NCBI RefSeq assembly: GCF_029080175.1
Contig: NZ_JARFJC010000029.1
Origin: Luteipulveratus flavus
GTDB lineage: Bacteria; Actinomycetota; Actinomycetes; Actinomycetales; Dermatophilaceae
Strand: one strand, 5' to 3'
DNA length: 64,000 nucleotides
Position 1 is the stretch's first letter; each line of letters starts with the position of its first letter. The notes under the pieces were generated by a model. The model was not told where the DNA came from. It searched no databases and was given only the letters and a program-made list of their open reading frames with translations. Both the position numbers and the translations under genes were made by a program. Shown piece by piece: positions 17,920-27,139 of this stretch.

Positions 17920-17936
17920 CGTGATCGGACGGCGGG

Positions 17937-20420
17937 TCAGCCCGCGGCGTCCTCCGAGCTCGGGGCTGCGGCAGCAGCCGGCTCACCGGCGTCCGAGCTG
18001 CGCTCGGGCCGGTCGCCCTCGGTGCCGCGGCCACGGCCACGACCGCCACGGCGGCGACGCTGGCGCTTGCGCTCCTCGCCACCGTCCTCAGACGAGTCGT
18101 CGTCACCGGCCGGCGCGTCCTGCGCCGGCGCGGCAGCGGGCGCCTCGGTGCTGACGACCTCGGCGGCCTCCGCGACCGGAGCCTCGTCCGCCGGAGCGTC
18201 GGAGGTCGACGCGGCGGCGTCACCCTGGGAGGCGTCCTCGACCACCGCGAGCGAGAGCTTGCCGCGCGGGTCGATCTCCTTCAGCTCGACCTGGACCTTC
18301 TGGCCGATCTTCAGGACGTCCTCGACCGCGTCGATCCGCTTGCCGCCGACGAGCTTGCGCACCTCGGAGATGTGCAGCAGACCGTCCTTGCCCGGCAGCA
18401 GCGAGACGAACGCACCGAACGTCGTCGTCTTCACCACGGTGCCGAGGAAGCGCTCCCCGACCTCCGGCATCTGCGGGTTTGCAATGGAATTGATCGCGTT
18501 CCGAGCTGCCTCGGCCGACGGACCGTCGGTCGCGCCGATGTACACGGTGCCGTCGTCCTCGATGGAGATGTCGGCGCCGGTGTCCTCCTGGATCTGGTTG
18601 ATCATCTTGCCCTTCGGGCCGATGACCTCGCCGATCTTGTCGACCGGCACCTTCACCGCGATGACGCGCGGGGCGAACGGGGACATCTCGTCCGGGGCGT
18701 CGATCGCCTCGTTCATGACGTCCAGGATGTGCAGTCGCGCGTCCCGGGCCTGGGTCAGCGCGCCGCCGAGCACGTCGGCGGGGATGCCGTCGAGCTTGGT
18801 GTCGAGCTGGATGGCCGTGACGAACTCACGCGTACCGGCGACCTTGAAGTCCATGTCGCCGAAGGCGTCCTCGGCACCGAGGATGTCGGTCAGCGCGGCG
18901 TACTCGGTCTTCCCGTCGAGCTCGGCCGAGACCAGACCCATCGCGATGCCCGCGACCGGCGCGCGCAGCGGCACACCGGCGTTGAGCAGCGACAGCGTCG
19001 AGGCGCAGACCGAGCCCATCGAGGTGGAGCCGTTGGAGCTGAGCGCCTCCGACACCTGACGGATCGCGTACGGGAACTCCTCGCGCGTCGGCAGCACCGG
19101 CATCAGGGCGCGCTCGGCGAGCGCACCGTGACCGATCTCGCGACGCTTCGGCGAACCCACCCGGCCGGTCTCACCGGTGGAGTAGGGCGGGAAGTTGTAG
19201 TTGTGCATGTAGCGCTTGCGCGTCACCGGCGAGAGGGTGTCCAGCTGCTGCTCCATGCGCAGCATGTTCAGCGTGGTGACACCCATGATCTGGGTCTCGC
19301 CGCGCTCGAAGATCGCCGAGCCGTGCACCCGCGGCAGCACCTCGACCTCCGCGCTCAACGCGCGGATGTCGGCGAGGCCACGGCCGTCGATGCGGACCTT
19401 GTCGCGCAGGATGCGCTCGCGGACGAGCTTCTTCTGCAGCGAGCGGAACGAGGCGGAGATCTCCTTCTCGCGGCCCTCGAACTCCTTGCCCTCACCGGCG
19501 AGGTCGGCCTTGAGCCGGTCCTTGATCTCGTCCAGGCGCGACTCGCGCTCCTGCTTGTCGGCGATCTGCATGGCAGCCGAGGCGTCGGCGGAGCCGGCCT
19601 TCTCGACCGCGGCGTACGCGTCGTCCTGGTAGTCCAGGAACAGCGGGAACTCCTGGACCTCCTTGGCGGCCTCGGACGCCAGCGAGGCCTGCGCCTCGCA
19701 CAGCACCCGGATGAACTTCTTGGCCGCCTCGAGACCCTCGGCGACGATCTCCTCGGTCGGGGCCTGCTTGCCCTGGTTGGTGACCAGGTCCCAGGTGGAC
19801 TCGGTGGACTCGGCCTCGACCATCATGATCGCGACGTCGTCACCGACGATCCGACCGGCGACGACCATGTCGAAGGTCGAGCGCTCGCTGTCGGAGAAGT
19901 TCGGGAACGCGACCCACTGGCCGTCGATGAGCGACACCCGGGTCGCACCGATCGGACCGGAGAACGGCAGACCCGAGATCTGCGTGGACGCCGACGCGCC
20001 GTTGATGGCGAGGACGTCGTACTGGTGGTCGGGGTTGAGCGACAGCACCGTGATGACGACCTGGACCTCGTTGCGCAGGCCCTTGATGAAGGCCGGGCGC
20101 AGCGGGCGGTCGATCAGACGGCAGGTGAGGATGGCGTCGGTCGACGGCCGGCCCTCACGACGGAAGAAGCTGCCCGGGATCTTGCCCGCGGCGTACATGC
20201 GCTCCTCGACGTCCACCGTCAGCGGGAAGAAGTCGAACTGCTCCTTGGGCTGCTTGCCGGCGGCGGTCGTCGACAGCAGTGTGGTCTCGTCGTCCAGGTA
20301 GCAGACGACGGCTCCGGCGGCCTGCTTGGCCAGCCGCCCCGTCTCGAAGCGGACGGTGCGGGTGCCGAAGCTGCCGTTGTCGATGGTGGCTTCGGCGAAA
20401 GTGATCTCTGGACCCTCCAT
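17937..20420 (-). CDS. pnp: polyribonucleotide nucleotidyltransferase (PNPase)
   Basis: A phosphorolytic 3'-5' exoribonuclease and RNA tailing enzyme, 827 residues. Order: RNase PH domain 1 with GSFFRREGRPS, the helical domain (about 250-340), RNase PH domain 2 with GERGETQIMG-like FERGETQIMGVTTL and YMHNYNFPPYSTGETGR, the KH domain (VPVDKIGEVIGPKGKMINQI) and an S1 domain (GTVVKTTTFGAFVSLLPGKDGLLHIS). After about residue 730 comes a long actinobacterial-type tail, first Ala/Glu/Asp-rich, then very basic (RKRQRRRRGGRGRGRG), which probably binds RNA or partners. An AGGAGG site lies before ATG 20420. rpsO is upstream, the classical arrangement. Confidence 0.98.
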   Translation of the reverse strand: MEGPEITFAEATIDNGSFGTRTVRFETGRLAKQAAGAVVCYLDDETTLLSTTAAGKQPKEQFDFFPLTVDVEERMYAAGKIPGSFFRREGRPSTDAILTCRLIDRPLRPAFIKGLRNEVQVVITVLSLNPDHQYDVLAINGASASTQISGLPFSGPIGATRVSLIDGQWVAFPNFSDSERSTFDMVVAGRIVGDDVAIMMVEAESTESTWDLVTNQGKQAPTEEIVAEGLEAAKKFIRVLCEAQASLASEAAKEVQEFPLFLDYQDDAYAAVEKAGSADASAAMQIADKQERESRLDEIKDRLKADLAGEGKEFEGREKEISASFRSLQKKLVRERILRDKVRIDGRGLADIRALSAEVEVLPRVHGSAIFERGETQIMGVTTLNMLRMEQQLDTLSPVTRKRYMHNYNFPPYSTGETGRVGSPKRREIGHGALAERALMPVLPTREEFPYAIRQVSEALSSNGSTSMGSVCASTLSLLNAGVPLRAPVAGIAMGLVSAELDGKTEYAALTDILGAEDAFGDMDFKVAGTREFVTAIQLDTKLDGIPADVLGGALTQARDARLHILDVMNEAIDAPDEMSPFAPRVIAVKVPVDKIGEVIGPKGKMINQIQEDTGADISIEDDGTVYIGATDGPSAEAARNAINSIANPQMPEVGERFLGTVVKTTTFGAFVSLLPGKDGLLHISEVRKLVGGKRIDAVEDVLKIGQKVQVELKEIDPRGKLSLAVVEDASQGDAAASTSDAPADEAPVAEAAEVVSTEAPAAAPAQDAPAGDDDSSEDGGEERKRQRRRRGGRGRGRGTEGDRPERSSDAGEPAAAAAPSSEDAAG

Positions 20421-20497
20421 GGGCCCTCCTGTTCTTCATGTCTGGGCCACGGATCGTCGTTGTCCGTGGGCCTCCTTCTCAAAGGGGTGGTACGCCG

Positions 20498-20519
20498 GCC
20501 GCCACCAGGACGTGGCGGC
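20498..20519 (-). promoter_or_regulatory. hairpin in the pnp leader
   Basis: GCCGCCAC at 20498-20505 pairs with GTGGCGGC at 20512-20519 around a six-base loop, 78 bases before the pnp start. In E. coli a pnp leader stem is cut by RNase III and then used for PNPase autocontrol; whether that applies here is an inference from position. Confidence 0.55.
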
Positions 20520-20549
20520 GCGGAGGTCGCCCACCCCTCCTACGCCAGA

Positions 20550-20575
20550 AGGCGGTCACCCGCAGGTGACCGCCT
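20550..20575 (-). terminator. rpsO-pnp intergenic terminator or attenuator
   Basis: AGGCGGTCACC pairs with GGTGACCGCCT around the four bases CGCA (11-bp stem), 20 bases after the rpsO stop. On the transcribed strand it is followed by TTCT. It may end some rpsO transcripts while letting others continue into pnp. Confidence 0.75.
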
Positions 20576-20595
20576 CGTGGTCGTAAGTCGTGTGG

Positions 20596-20865
20596 TCAGC
20601 GACGCAGACCCAGTCGCTTGATGAGGGAGCGGTAACGCTCGATGTCGACGCTCTCCAGGTAGCGCAGCATCCGCTTGCGCTGGCCGACCAGCAGCAGCAG
20701 GCCGCGGCGGCTGTGGTGGTCGTGCGGGTGCGAACGAGCGTGCTCGGTGAGGTCCTTGATGCGCTGCGTCAGCATCGCGATCTGCACCTCGGGCGAACCG
20801 GTGTCGCCGTCCTTGGTGGCGTACTCCGTCATGATCTTCTGCTTGGTGGCAGTGTCGAGAGGCAT
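20596..20865 (-). CDS. rpsO: 30S ribosomal protein S15
   Basis: An 89-residue primary 16S rRNA-binding protein of the small subunit. The full length and the family landmarks are present: GDTGSPEVQIAMLTQRI, the LTEHARSHPHDHHSRRGLLLLVGQRKRMLRYL core and the basic C terminus YRSLIKRLGLRR. Start ATG 20865. Its leader (20866-20960) may carry the S15 autoregulatory site, but I cannot identify one by eye. pnp lies downstream behind two hairpins. Confidence 0.98.
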   Translation of the reverse strand: MPLDTATKQKIMTEYATKDGDTGSPEVQIAMLTQRIKDLTEHARSHPHDHHSRRGLLLLVGQRKRMLRYLESVDIERYRSLIKRLGLRR

Positions 20866-21095
20866 GGTGTGGCGACTCCGTTTCGTCAGGTCGTTGCGCG
20901 GTGCTCCTGGGCATGTCCACCAGGGCGCTCTGTCTCCGCGGCCGGTTCACGGCGGGAACCAGGTTATCAGCGCCCGCGGGGACTCCCCTAATCGTCCGAG
21001 GACGGAGGTCCGCGCCCCCGATCGGACGACCCGGCCGTGCAACCCGGCGATCCTCGCACGCGTCCCTGCTCGGAGGGATCCACCAGGGAGGCTCC

Positions 21096-21539
21096 ATGCG
21101 CACCGGACGCTGCATCGTGGTCGTCGGCGCGACCGCTCTCGTCGGACTCATGTTCTGGGTGGCGGTCGCCGTCGGACTGTACGTGGACCGCGGCGAGGCC
21201 GCGGGCCGGCCGGCACCGTCGGGGACCATCTCGTGCACCGGCCGCGCCGGCCAGGAGTGCACGAACGTCCCGCTCCCCTCCATCGCCCGCGCCTCGCACC
21301 TGGCGCTGCCCCCGGCGACCGAGGTCGTCGACTCCTCCTACCAGCGCTTCCAAGACTGGCGGCTCACCGCGCGACTGCGGCTGCCGGCGGGAGCCTCCTC
21401 GCCGCTCGCCGCCCCGGGCGTCCGGTCGTACTACCGGTCCGACAGGAGGGCCGGACCGGACGGCGCGTACTACCGGGCCGCCCAGAGCCGTGACAGCGCC
21501 GGACGCCTGGTCCTCGACCTGGAGATCTTCACCACCTGA
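21096..21539 (+). CDS. small membrane-anchored or secreted protein of unknown function
   Basis: A 147-residue protein that I do not recognise. Residues about 7-28 (CIVVVGATALVGLMFWVAVAV) form one membrane segment or an uncleaved signal anchor; the rest, Pro/Ala/Arg-rich with two cysteines (SCTGRAGQEC), should be outside the membrane. The C-terminal part (YQRFQDWRLTARLRLPAG...LVLDLEIFTT) looks like a small beta-rich domain. ATG 21096 follows a good ribosome binding site, AGGGAGG. It runs toward dhaK, with 65 bases between, and divergently from rpsO. Confidence 0.7.
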   Translation: MRTGRCIVVVGATALVGLMFWVAVAVGLYVDRGEAAGRPAPSGTISCTGRAGQECTNVPLPSIARASHLALPPATEVVDSSYQRFQDWRLTARLRLPAGASSPLAAPGVRSYYRSDRRAGPDGAYYRAAQSRDSAGRLVLDLEIFTT

Positions 21540-21604
21540 GCGCGACGCGATGAATCTGGCCGAGTCCCTGGCGCCGGCGGGTGCGGTGTGCTCGCATGTG
21601 GGAC

Positions 21605-22609
21605 ATGAAGAAGCTCATCAACGACCCCGAGGACGTGGTCGTCGAGGCGCTCCGCGGCATGGCCGCAGCTCACCCCGACCACCTCCGGGTCGACCTCGAG
21701 AAGAAGGTCATCTACCGCAAGGACGCTCCCGTGCGGGGCAAGGTCGGGCTGGTGTCCGGAGGCGGGTCGGGCCATGAGCCCATGCACGGTGGTTTCGTCG
21801 GCCTCGGGATGCTCGACGCCGCCTGCGCCGGCGAGGTGTTCACCTCTCCCGTACCGGACCAGATGATGGCGGCGACGACCGCGGTCGACGGCGGCGCGGG
21901 CGTGCTGCACATCGTGAAGAACTACACCGGCGACGTGATGAACTTCGAGATGGCCGCGGAGATGGCCGACGCCGACAGCGGCATCCAGGTGCGGACCGTC
22001 GTCACCAACGACGACGTCGCGGTCAAGGACTCCCTGTACACCGCCGGCCGCCGCGGCGTCGGGGTCACGGTGCTGCTGGAGAAGATCGTCGGCGCGGCCG
22101 CCGAGCAGGGCCGGCCGCTGGAGGAGATCGCCGACCTCGCCACGAAGGTCAACGAGAGCGGCCGCTCGATGGGGCTCGCCCTCACCTCCTGCACCGTCCC
22201 GTCGGCCGGGAAGCCGACGTTCGAGCTCGGTGACGACGAGTTCGAGCTCGGCATCGGCATCCACGGCGAGCCCGGCCGCGAACGCCGGCCGATGGCGTCC
22301 GCCCGCGAGCTGGCGCAGCAGCTGGTCGAGCCGATCCTGGAGGACCTCCCCCGCAAGAACGGCCAGCCGGTGCTGGCGTTCGTCAACGGGATGGGCGGCA
22401 CCCCGCTGATCGAGCAGTACCTGATGTTCAACGAGGTGCAGACGATCCTGGCCAAGGCCGACATCCAGGTCGCGCGCTCGCTCGTGGGCAACTACATCAC
22501 CTCGCTGGAGATGGCCGGCCTCTCGGTCACGCTGCTGACGCTCGACGACGACCTCATCGGCCTCTGGGACGCGCCCGTCAACACCCCGGGCCTGCGCTGG
22601 GGCGCGTGA
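21605..22609 (+). CDS. dhaK: dihydroxyacetone kinase subunit DhaK
   Basis: Binds dihydroxyacetone covalently and receives phosphate from DhaL-ADP. The 334-residue protein begins with the canonical MKKLINDPEDVV; GGGSGHEPMHGGFVG (52-66) includes His57, and the hemiaminal-forming histidine is His220 in GIGIHGEPG. FVNGMGGTP and QVARSLVGNYITSLEMAGLSVTLL are also typical. I chose ATG 21605; an ATG at 21596 would add three residues, and neither has a good ribosome binding site. First gene of dhaKLM; the stop overlaps dhaL. Confidence 0.97.
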   Translation: MKKLINDPEDVVVEALRGMAAAHPDHLRVDLEKKVIYRKDAPVRGKVGLVSGGGSGHEPMHGGFVGLGMLDAACAGEVFTSPVPDQMMAATTAVDGGAGVLHIVKNYTGDVMNFEMAAEMADADSGIQVRTVVTNDDVAVKDSLYTAGRRGVGVTVLLEKIVGAAAEQGRPLEEIADLATKVNESGRSMGLALTSCTVPSAGKPTFELGDDEFELGIGIHGEPGRERRPMASARELAQQLVEPILEDLPRKNGQPVLAFVNGMGGTPLIEQYLMFNEVQTILAKADIQVARSLVGNYITSLEMAGLSVTLLTLDDDLIGLWDAPVNTPGLRWGA

Positions 22610-23232
22610 TGGCGACCCTGGACGACGTCGTCGCCTGGCTGCGCGACCTCGCCGGGACGATGAAGGAGCACGCGGCCGAGTTGACCGAGCTCGACTCCGC
22701 CATCGGTGACGCGGACCACGGCACGAACATGGCCCGGGGCACCGCGGCCGTGGCCGCCCTGCTGGACGAGTCGTACGACGACGCCGCGGCCCTGCTGAAG
22801 AAGGCCGGGATGACGCTGGTCAGCACGGTCGGCGGCGCCAGCGGTCCGCTGTACGGCACGTTCTTCCTGCGGATGGCCGGGCCGCTCGCCGGTAAGGAGC
22901 AGATCGAGGCGGCCGATCTCGGCGCCGCCCTGCGCGCGGGCGTCGAGGGCATCCAGCAGCGCGGCAAGGCCGAGGCCGGCGACAAGACCATGTACGACGC
23001 GTGGGCGCCGGCGCTGGAGGCGTACGACGAGGCGGTGAGCGGCGGTCAGGACGTGGGCGGGTCGCTCCGGGCGGCCGCCGAGGCGGCGGCGAAGGGGCGT
23101 GACGGCACCGAGCCACTGGTGGCACGCAAGGGCCGGGCCAGCTACCTGGGCGACCGCAGCGCCGGGCACCTCGACCCGGGTGCCGCCAGCACGACGCTGC
23201 TGCTGGAGTCCGCCGCACGCACGCTGGGCTGA
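22609..23232 (+). CDS. dhaL: dihydroxyacetone kinase subunit DhaL (ADP-binding)
   Basis: A 207-residue all-helical subunit that keeps ADP bound as a cofactor and passes phosphate from DhaM to dihydroxyacetone on DhaK. The Mg-ADP-binding DxDxHG motif is in LDSAIGDADHGTNMARG (Asp34, Asp36, His37); STVGGASGPLYGTFF, GDKTMYDAW and RKGRASYLGDRSAGHLDPGA complete the pattern. Start ATG 22609 overlaps the dhaK stop by one base (TGATG); GTG 22606 in the same frame is an alternative that would add one residue. Confidence 0.96.
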   Translation: MATLDDVVAWLRDLAGTMKEHAAELTELDSAIGDADHGTNMARGTAAVAALLDESYDDAAALLKKAGMTLVSTVGGASGPLYGTFFLRMAGPLAGKEQIEAADLGAALRAGVEGIQQRGKAEAGDKTMYDAWAPALEAYDEAVSGGQDVGGSLRAAAEAAAKGRDGTEPLVARKGRASYLGDRSAGHLDPGAASTTLLLESAARTLG

Positions 23233-23242
23233 GGGGCCGGCG

Positions 23243-25579
23243 ATGATCGGCCTGGTCGTGGTCTCCCACAGCAGGGCGCTCGCGGAGGCGGCCGTCGAGC
23301 TGGCCGGTCAGATGGTGGCGGGCGACGACGGGCCGCGGACCAGGATCGCGGCCGGCCTGGACGACGGGTCGCTCGGCACCGATGCCGCAGCCGTGGCCGA
23401 CGCCGTCGCGGACGCCGACAGCGGCGACGGCGTGCTGGTGCTGCTCGACCTGGGCAGCGCGGTGCTCAGCGCCGAGATGGCGCTCGAGCTGGTCGATCCC
23501 GACGTCGCCGCCCGCACCCGCCTGACGGCGGCTCCGGTCGTCGAGGGGCTGGTGGCAGCCACGGTCGCCGCGTCGGTGGGCGGCGACCTCGCGGCGGTCG
23601 CGCGGGAGGCCGAGCAGGGTCTGCTGGCCAAGCGGGAGCACCTCTCCCCCGACGGCGCACCCGACGCGGAGCCCGCCGGCGGCTCGTCCGACGACGGTCC
23701 GGCGTCCGCGGACGCACGCACCGAGGTCGAGGTGACCGCACCGCACGGGCTGCACGCACGGCCGGCCGCGCTGCTCGTCCGCACCCTCGCCGGGCACGAC
23801 GCCCGGGTCCGCGTCCGCAACCTCACCAGCGGCCGCGGCCCCGTCGACGGGTCCTCGCTGAGTGCCGTCGCCACGCTCGACGCTCGTCGAGGGCATCGCC
23901 TCGAGCTGACCGCCAGCGGTCCGGACGCCGCCCGCGTGCTGGAGGCGGTCGACGACCTGGCGCAGCACCAGTTCGGCGACCGGCCCCCGCCACCCACGAC
24001 CCCTCCGACCGCCCGCGGGTCCGGCCTCGACGTCGCGATCGGCCCGGCGGTCGTCGTCGACACTTCGGTGGACGTCTCGGACTACCGAGCCGGCGACCCG
24101 GGCGCCGAGCAGCAGCGGCTGGACCGCGCGCTCCGGGCCGCCACCGACCAGATCGGCGCACTCGCCGAGACGGCGGACCAGCCCGCCACCGCGGCGATCC
24201 TCGACGCACACCGGGCGCTGCTCGCCGACCCGGCGCTCCTCGAACCCACCCGTGCGGCGATCACCTCTGGCAGCAGTGCGCCCGAGGCGTGGACGGCGAC
24301 GGCGGACGAGGTCCACCGGCGGTTCGCCGAGCTGCCCGACGCCTACCAGCGGGGCCGCGCCGACGACGTGCGGGAGGTCCGCGACCGCGTCCTGGCCGCG
24401 CTGGTGGGTCGTCCGGGCACCGAGGCGCCGCGTCCGGACGCCGGCGGCATCCTCGTGGTCGGCACGCTGGACGCGGCGCGCGCGGCCGGTCTCGACCCGT
24501 CATCCGTCGGCGGCGTGGTCACCCGCCGGGGCGGCACGACCGGTCACGGCGTGCTCATCGCACAGGCTCGCGGCATCCCCCTGCTGGCCGACGTGGGCGA
24601 CGTCGCGATCCACGACGGGGACCTGCTCGCCTTCGACGCCCGTACGCACCGGCTCCTCGTCCGGCCCGACGACGACCAGCGCGCGGAGCTCGAGCAGCTC
24701 ATCGAGGCACGTCGCCACGAGCGTGAGCAGGCCGAGGCGGCCGCGGGCGACCCGGTCGTCCTGGGCGACGGCTCCGCCGTCCATGTCGTGGCCAACGTCG
24801 GAGCGGCCACCGATGCGAACGGGCTGGGCGAGTCCGGGGCCGACGGCATCGGACTGGTCCGTACCGAGGTGCTCTTCGCCGATCTGCCCGAGCTGCCCTC
24901 GGTCGAGCAGCAGACGGCGGCGTTCCTCGACCTGGCGCGTGCCGTCGACGGGCCGGTGACGATCCGGACGTGGGACGTGGGCGCCGACAAGCCGCTGCCC
25001 TTCCTGGCCATCGCGCCCGAGGACAACCCGTTCCTCGGCGCGCGTGGGCTCCGCGTCTTCCGTACCGGTCCCGAACCGCTGGTGCAGCAGCTGCAGGCGG
25101 TCTGCCGGGCCGCACGCGAGGCGCCGGTCCGGGTGATGTTCCCGATGGTGTCCCGGCCGGACGAGGTCGACTGGGCGCTCGCGCGGCTCGCCGAGGCCGG
25201 CGACCGGGAGGGCGGCGTGCCGCTGGGGCTCGCGGTCGGGGCGATGGTCGAGGTGCCGGCCGCGGCGCTGCGCGTGGCCGAGGTCGCGCGGCGGCTCTCG
25301 TTCGTCAGCATCGGCACCAACGACCTCACCCAGTACGTCATGGCGGCCGGACGGGGCAACGAGGCGGTGCAGGACCTGCTCGACCCGGCGGACCCCGCGG
25401 TCCTGCGGCTCGTCGCCCTGGTCTGCGACGAGGTGGGTCCGGGCGTCGATGTCGCGGTGTGCGGTGATGCGGCGAGCCGCCCGGAGGTGGCGGCCCGGCT
25501 GGTGGCGCTCGGTGTGCGCGAGCTGAGCGTCAGCCCGCCCGCGATCCCGCTGGTGAAGGCCGCGCTGCGCGGTCAGTAG
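23243..25579 (+). CDS. dhaM: DhaM phosphotransferase: EIIA-HPr-complete Enzyme I fusion
   Basis: A 778-residue phosphoryl donor for DhaL. Residues 1-130 are the mannose-type EIIA domain of DhaM with His9 (VVSHSRALAEAA); 158-245 are an HPr domain with His171 in PHGLHARPAALLV; about 260-778 are Enzyme I. The phospho-histidine is His435 in GGTTGHGVLIAQARGIPLL, and the whole PEP-binding C-terminal barrel is present: IGLVRTEVLF, FPMVSRPDEV, GAMVEVPAAA, SIGTNDLTQYVMAAGR and VAVCGDAASRP. E. coli DhaM (472 residues) has only a truncated Enzyme I. This protein should take phosphate directly from PEP. Its last 7 bases overlap the convergent spermidine-synthase-like gene. Confidence 0.95.
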   Translation: MIGLVVVSHSRALAEAAVELAGQMVAGDDGPRTRIAAGLDDGSLGTDAAAVADAVADADSGDGVLVLLDLGSAVLSAEMALELVDPDVAARTRLTAAPVVEGLVAATVAASVGGDLAAVAREAEQGLLAKREHLSPDGAPDAEPAGGSSDDGPASADARTEVEVTAPHGLHARPAALLVRTLAGHDARVRVRNLTSGRGPVDGSSLSAVATLDARRGHRLELTASGPDAARVLEAVDDLAQHQFGDRPPPPTTPPTARGSGLDVAIGPAVVVDTSVDVSDYRAGDPGAEQQRLDRALRAATDQIGALAETADQPATAAILDAHRALLADPALLEPTRAAITSGSSAPEAWTATADEVHRRFAELPDAYQRGRADDVREVRDRVLAALVGRPGTEAPRPDAGGILVVGTLDAARAAGLDPSSVGGVVTRRGGTTGHGVLIAQARGIPLLADVGDVAIHDGDLLAFDARTHRLLVRPDDDQRAELEQLIEARRHEREQAEAAAGDPVVLGDGSAVHVVANVGAATDANGLGESGADGIGLVRTEVLFADLPELPSVEQQTAAFLDLARAVDGPVTIRTWDVGADKPLPFLAIAPEDNPFLGARGLRVFRTGPEPLVQQLQAVCRAAREAPVRVMFPMVSRPDEVDWALARLAEAGDREGGVPLGLAVGAMVEVPAAALRVAEVARRLSFVSIGTNDLTQYVMAAGRGNEAVQDLLDPADPAVLRLVALVCDEVGPGVDVAVCGDAASRPEVAARLVALGVRELSVSPPAIPLVKAALRGQ

Positions 25580-27135
25580 CCGCGCCAGTCCCCCTGTCGC
25601 TGAAGGATTCTCGGGTCGAGCAGCGTCGACGGCGCGAGTCGCAGCGGCGCACGGTCCCTCGGGAAGACCCCGGCTGCGGCCAGGACGCCGCTGTCCACGA
25701 ACCGCGTCGACGGCGCGCCCACCGGCATCCGGACCGGAGGAGCCTGACCGGGCGCGGCGAGGAAGTAGCCCCAGTCACCGAACGACGGCACGTCCACGTG
25801 GTACGGCGTCGGGCTCAGCCCCGCCGTCCGCAGGGAGGCCGCCGTCGTCCAGTACGCCTGCCGCGCGAAGTACGGCGACCCGGCCTGCACGACCACCCGC
25901 CCGCCCGGTGCCAGCGCCCGGCGCACCAGGCCGTACAGCTCGACGGAGTACAGCTTGGCCGTGGCCACGTCGTCCGCGTCCGGCATGTCCGCGACCACGA
26001 CGTCGAACTGCTGCTGGTTGGCGCGCAGCCAGGTGAACGCGTCCGCGTGCACCGCGTGCAGGCGCGGGTCGGCGAACGCGTCGTGGTTGAGGCGTCGCAG
26101 CGTCGCGTCGGTGCTGGCCAGCCGGACGACGGCGGGGTCGAGGTCGACGAGCGTGATGCTGCGAACGTCCTTGTAGCGCAACAGCTCTCGTGAGGCCAGG
26201 CCGTCGCCGCCGCCGAGGACGAGCACCCGCGCGTGCGGGCCTGCCATCGCCGGGTGGACCAGGGCCTCGTGGTAGCGGTACTCGTCCAGGGAGGAGAACT
26301 GCAGGTCGCCGTTGAGGAACAGCCGGGTGTCGTCGCCGCGCAGGCTGCGCGTCACCACGATCTCCTGGTACGGGCTGCGCTCGGCGACCACCACCGGATC
26401 CCGGAAGATCCGCTGCCGTGCGGTGGTCTCGAACGCCGACGCCTGGGTGGCGACCAGCCCGAGCGCGACCATGACCACCGCGAGCCCCGCGGCCAGGGCG
26501 ACCCGCAGCGCCCGCCGGACGTCCGCGCGGAACAGGCCCAGCGCCACCGCCGCCCCCGCCGCCGCGTTGACGGCGCCCACCACGGCGGTGCCCTCCAGCA
26601 GGCCGAGCCACGGCAGCAGCACGAACGGGAAGGCCAGCCCGCCGAGCAGGGCACCGACGTAGTCCGCGGCGAACAGGTCCGCCACCGCGCTCGACGCCTC
26701 CTGCCGGCGGATCCGCTGCAGCAGCGTCATCAGCAGCGGGATCTCGGCACCGATCAGCAGCCCGATGACCAGAGCGAGCACCACCAGCACCGGCTGGTAG
26801 AGCGACCACCACGCGAACGCCGCGTACAGCACCAGCACGCTGGTGCCACCGACCGCGGCCAGGACGATCTCCACGACGGCGAACCCGACGGCGGCGTGCC
26901 GGGTCAGCGGCTTGGCGACCAGCGAGCCGATGCCCATCGCGAACACCATCAGCGCCAGCACCACCGACGCCTGGGTGATCGTGTTGCCGAGCAGGTAGGA
27001 CCCGAGCGCGACGAGCGCGAGCTCGTACACCAGGCCGCAGGCCGCGCAGACGAACACCGCGGTGAGGACGAGGGTCCGACGCCACCGGGCGGTGCGCGTC
27101 CCCCGCTCGTCCGCGGTGCTCACTGCAGCGACCAC
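25573..27135 (-). CDS. membrane-anchored spermidine synthase-like protein
   Basis: A 520-residue protein. Residues about 20-240 hold roughly seven membrane helices (TLVLTAVFVCAACGLVYELALVAL, VVLALMVFAMGIGSLVAKP, FVLLPWLGLLEGTAVVGAV and others). The rest is a polyamine aminopropyltransferase/methyltransferase-like domain: SPYQEIVVTR, LFLNGDLQFSSLDEYRYHEALVHPAM, LVLGGGDGLASRELL, VDLDPAVV and VVVADMPDADDVATAKLYSVELY. These are the usual SAM-type binding and acidic loop motifs, but aminopropyl transfer is not proven for such fused proteins. GTG 27135 starts 4 bases after the DUF350 stop, so it is the last gene of the DUF4178-DUF2617-lipoprotein-DUF350 cluster. Confidence 0.88.
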   Translation of the reverse strand: MVAAVSTADERGTRTARWRRTLVLTAVFVCAACGLVYELALVALGSYLLGNTITQASVVLALMVFAMGIGSLVAKPLTRHAAVGFAVVEIVLAAVGGTSVLVLYAAFAWWSLYQPVLVVLALVIGLLIGAEIPLLMTLLQRIRRQEASSAVADLFAADYVGALLGGLAFPFVLLPWLGLLEGTAVVGAVNAAAGAAVALGLFRADVRRALRVALAAGLAVVMVALGLVATQASAFETTARQRIFRDPVVVAERSPYQEIVVTRSLRGDDTRLFLNGDLQFSSLDEYRYHEALVHPAMAGPHARVLVLGGGDGLASRELLRYKDVRSITLVDLDPAVVRLASTDATLRRLNHDAFADPRLHAVHADAFTWLRANQQQFDVVVADMPDADDVATAKLYSVELYGLVRRALAPGGRVVVQAGSPYFARQAYWTTAASLRTAGLSPTPYHVDVPSFGDWGYFLAAPGQAPPVRMPVGAPSTRFVDSGVLAAAGVFPRDRAPLRLAPSTLLDPRILQRQGDWRGY

Positions 27136-27139
27136 GGCC

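Noticed and set aside
20866..21095. A 65-residue N-terminal extension of the small membrane protein downstream of the rpsO leader
   Set aside because: The inner ATG 21096 has a strong ribosome binding site and is followed at once by the membrane segment; the extension is Arg-rich and overlaps the rpsO promoter region.
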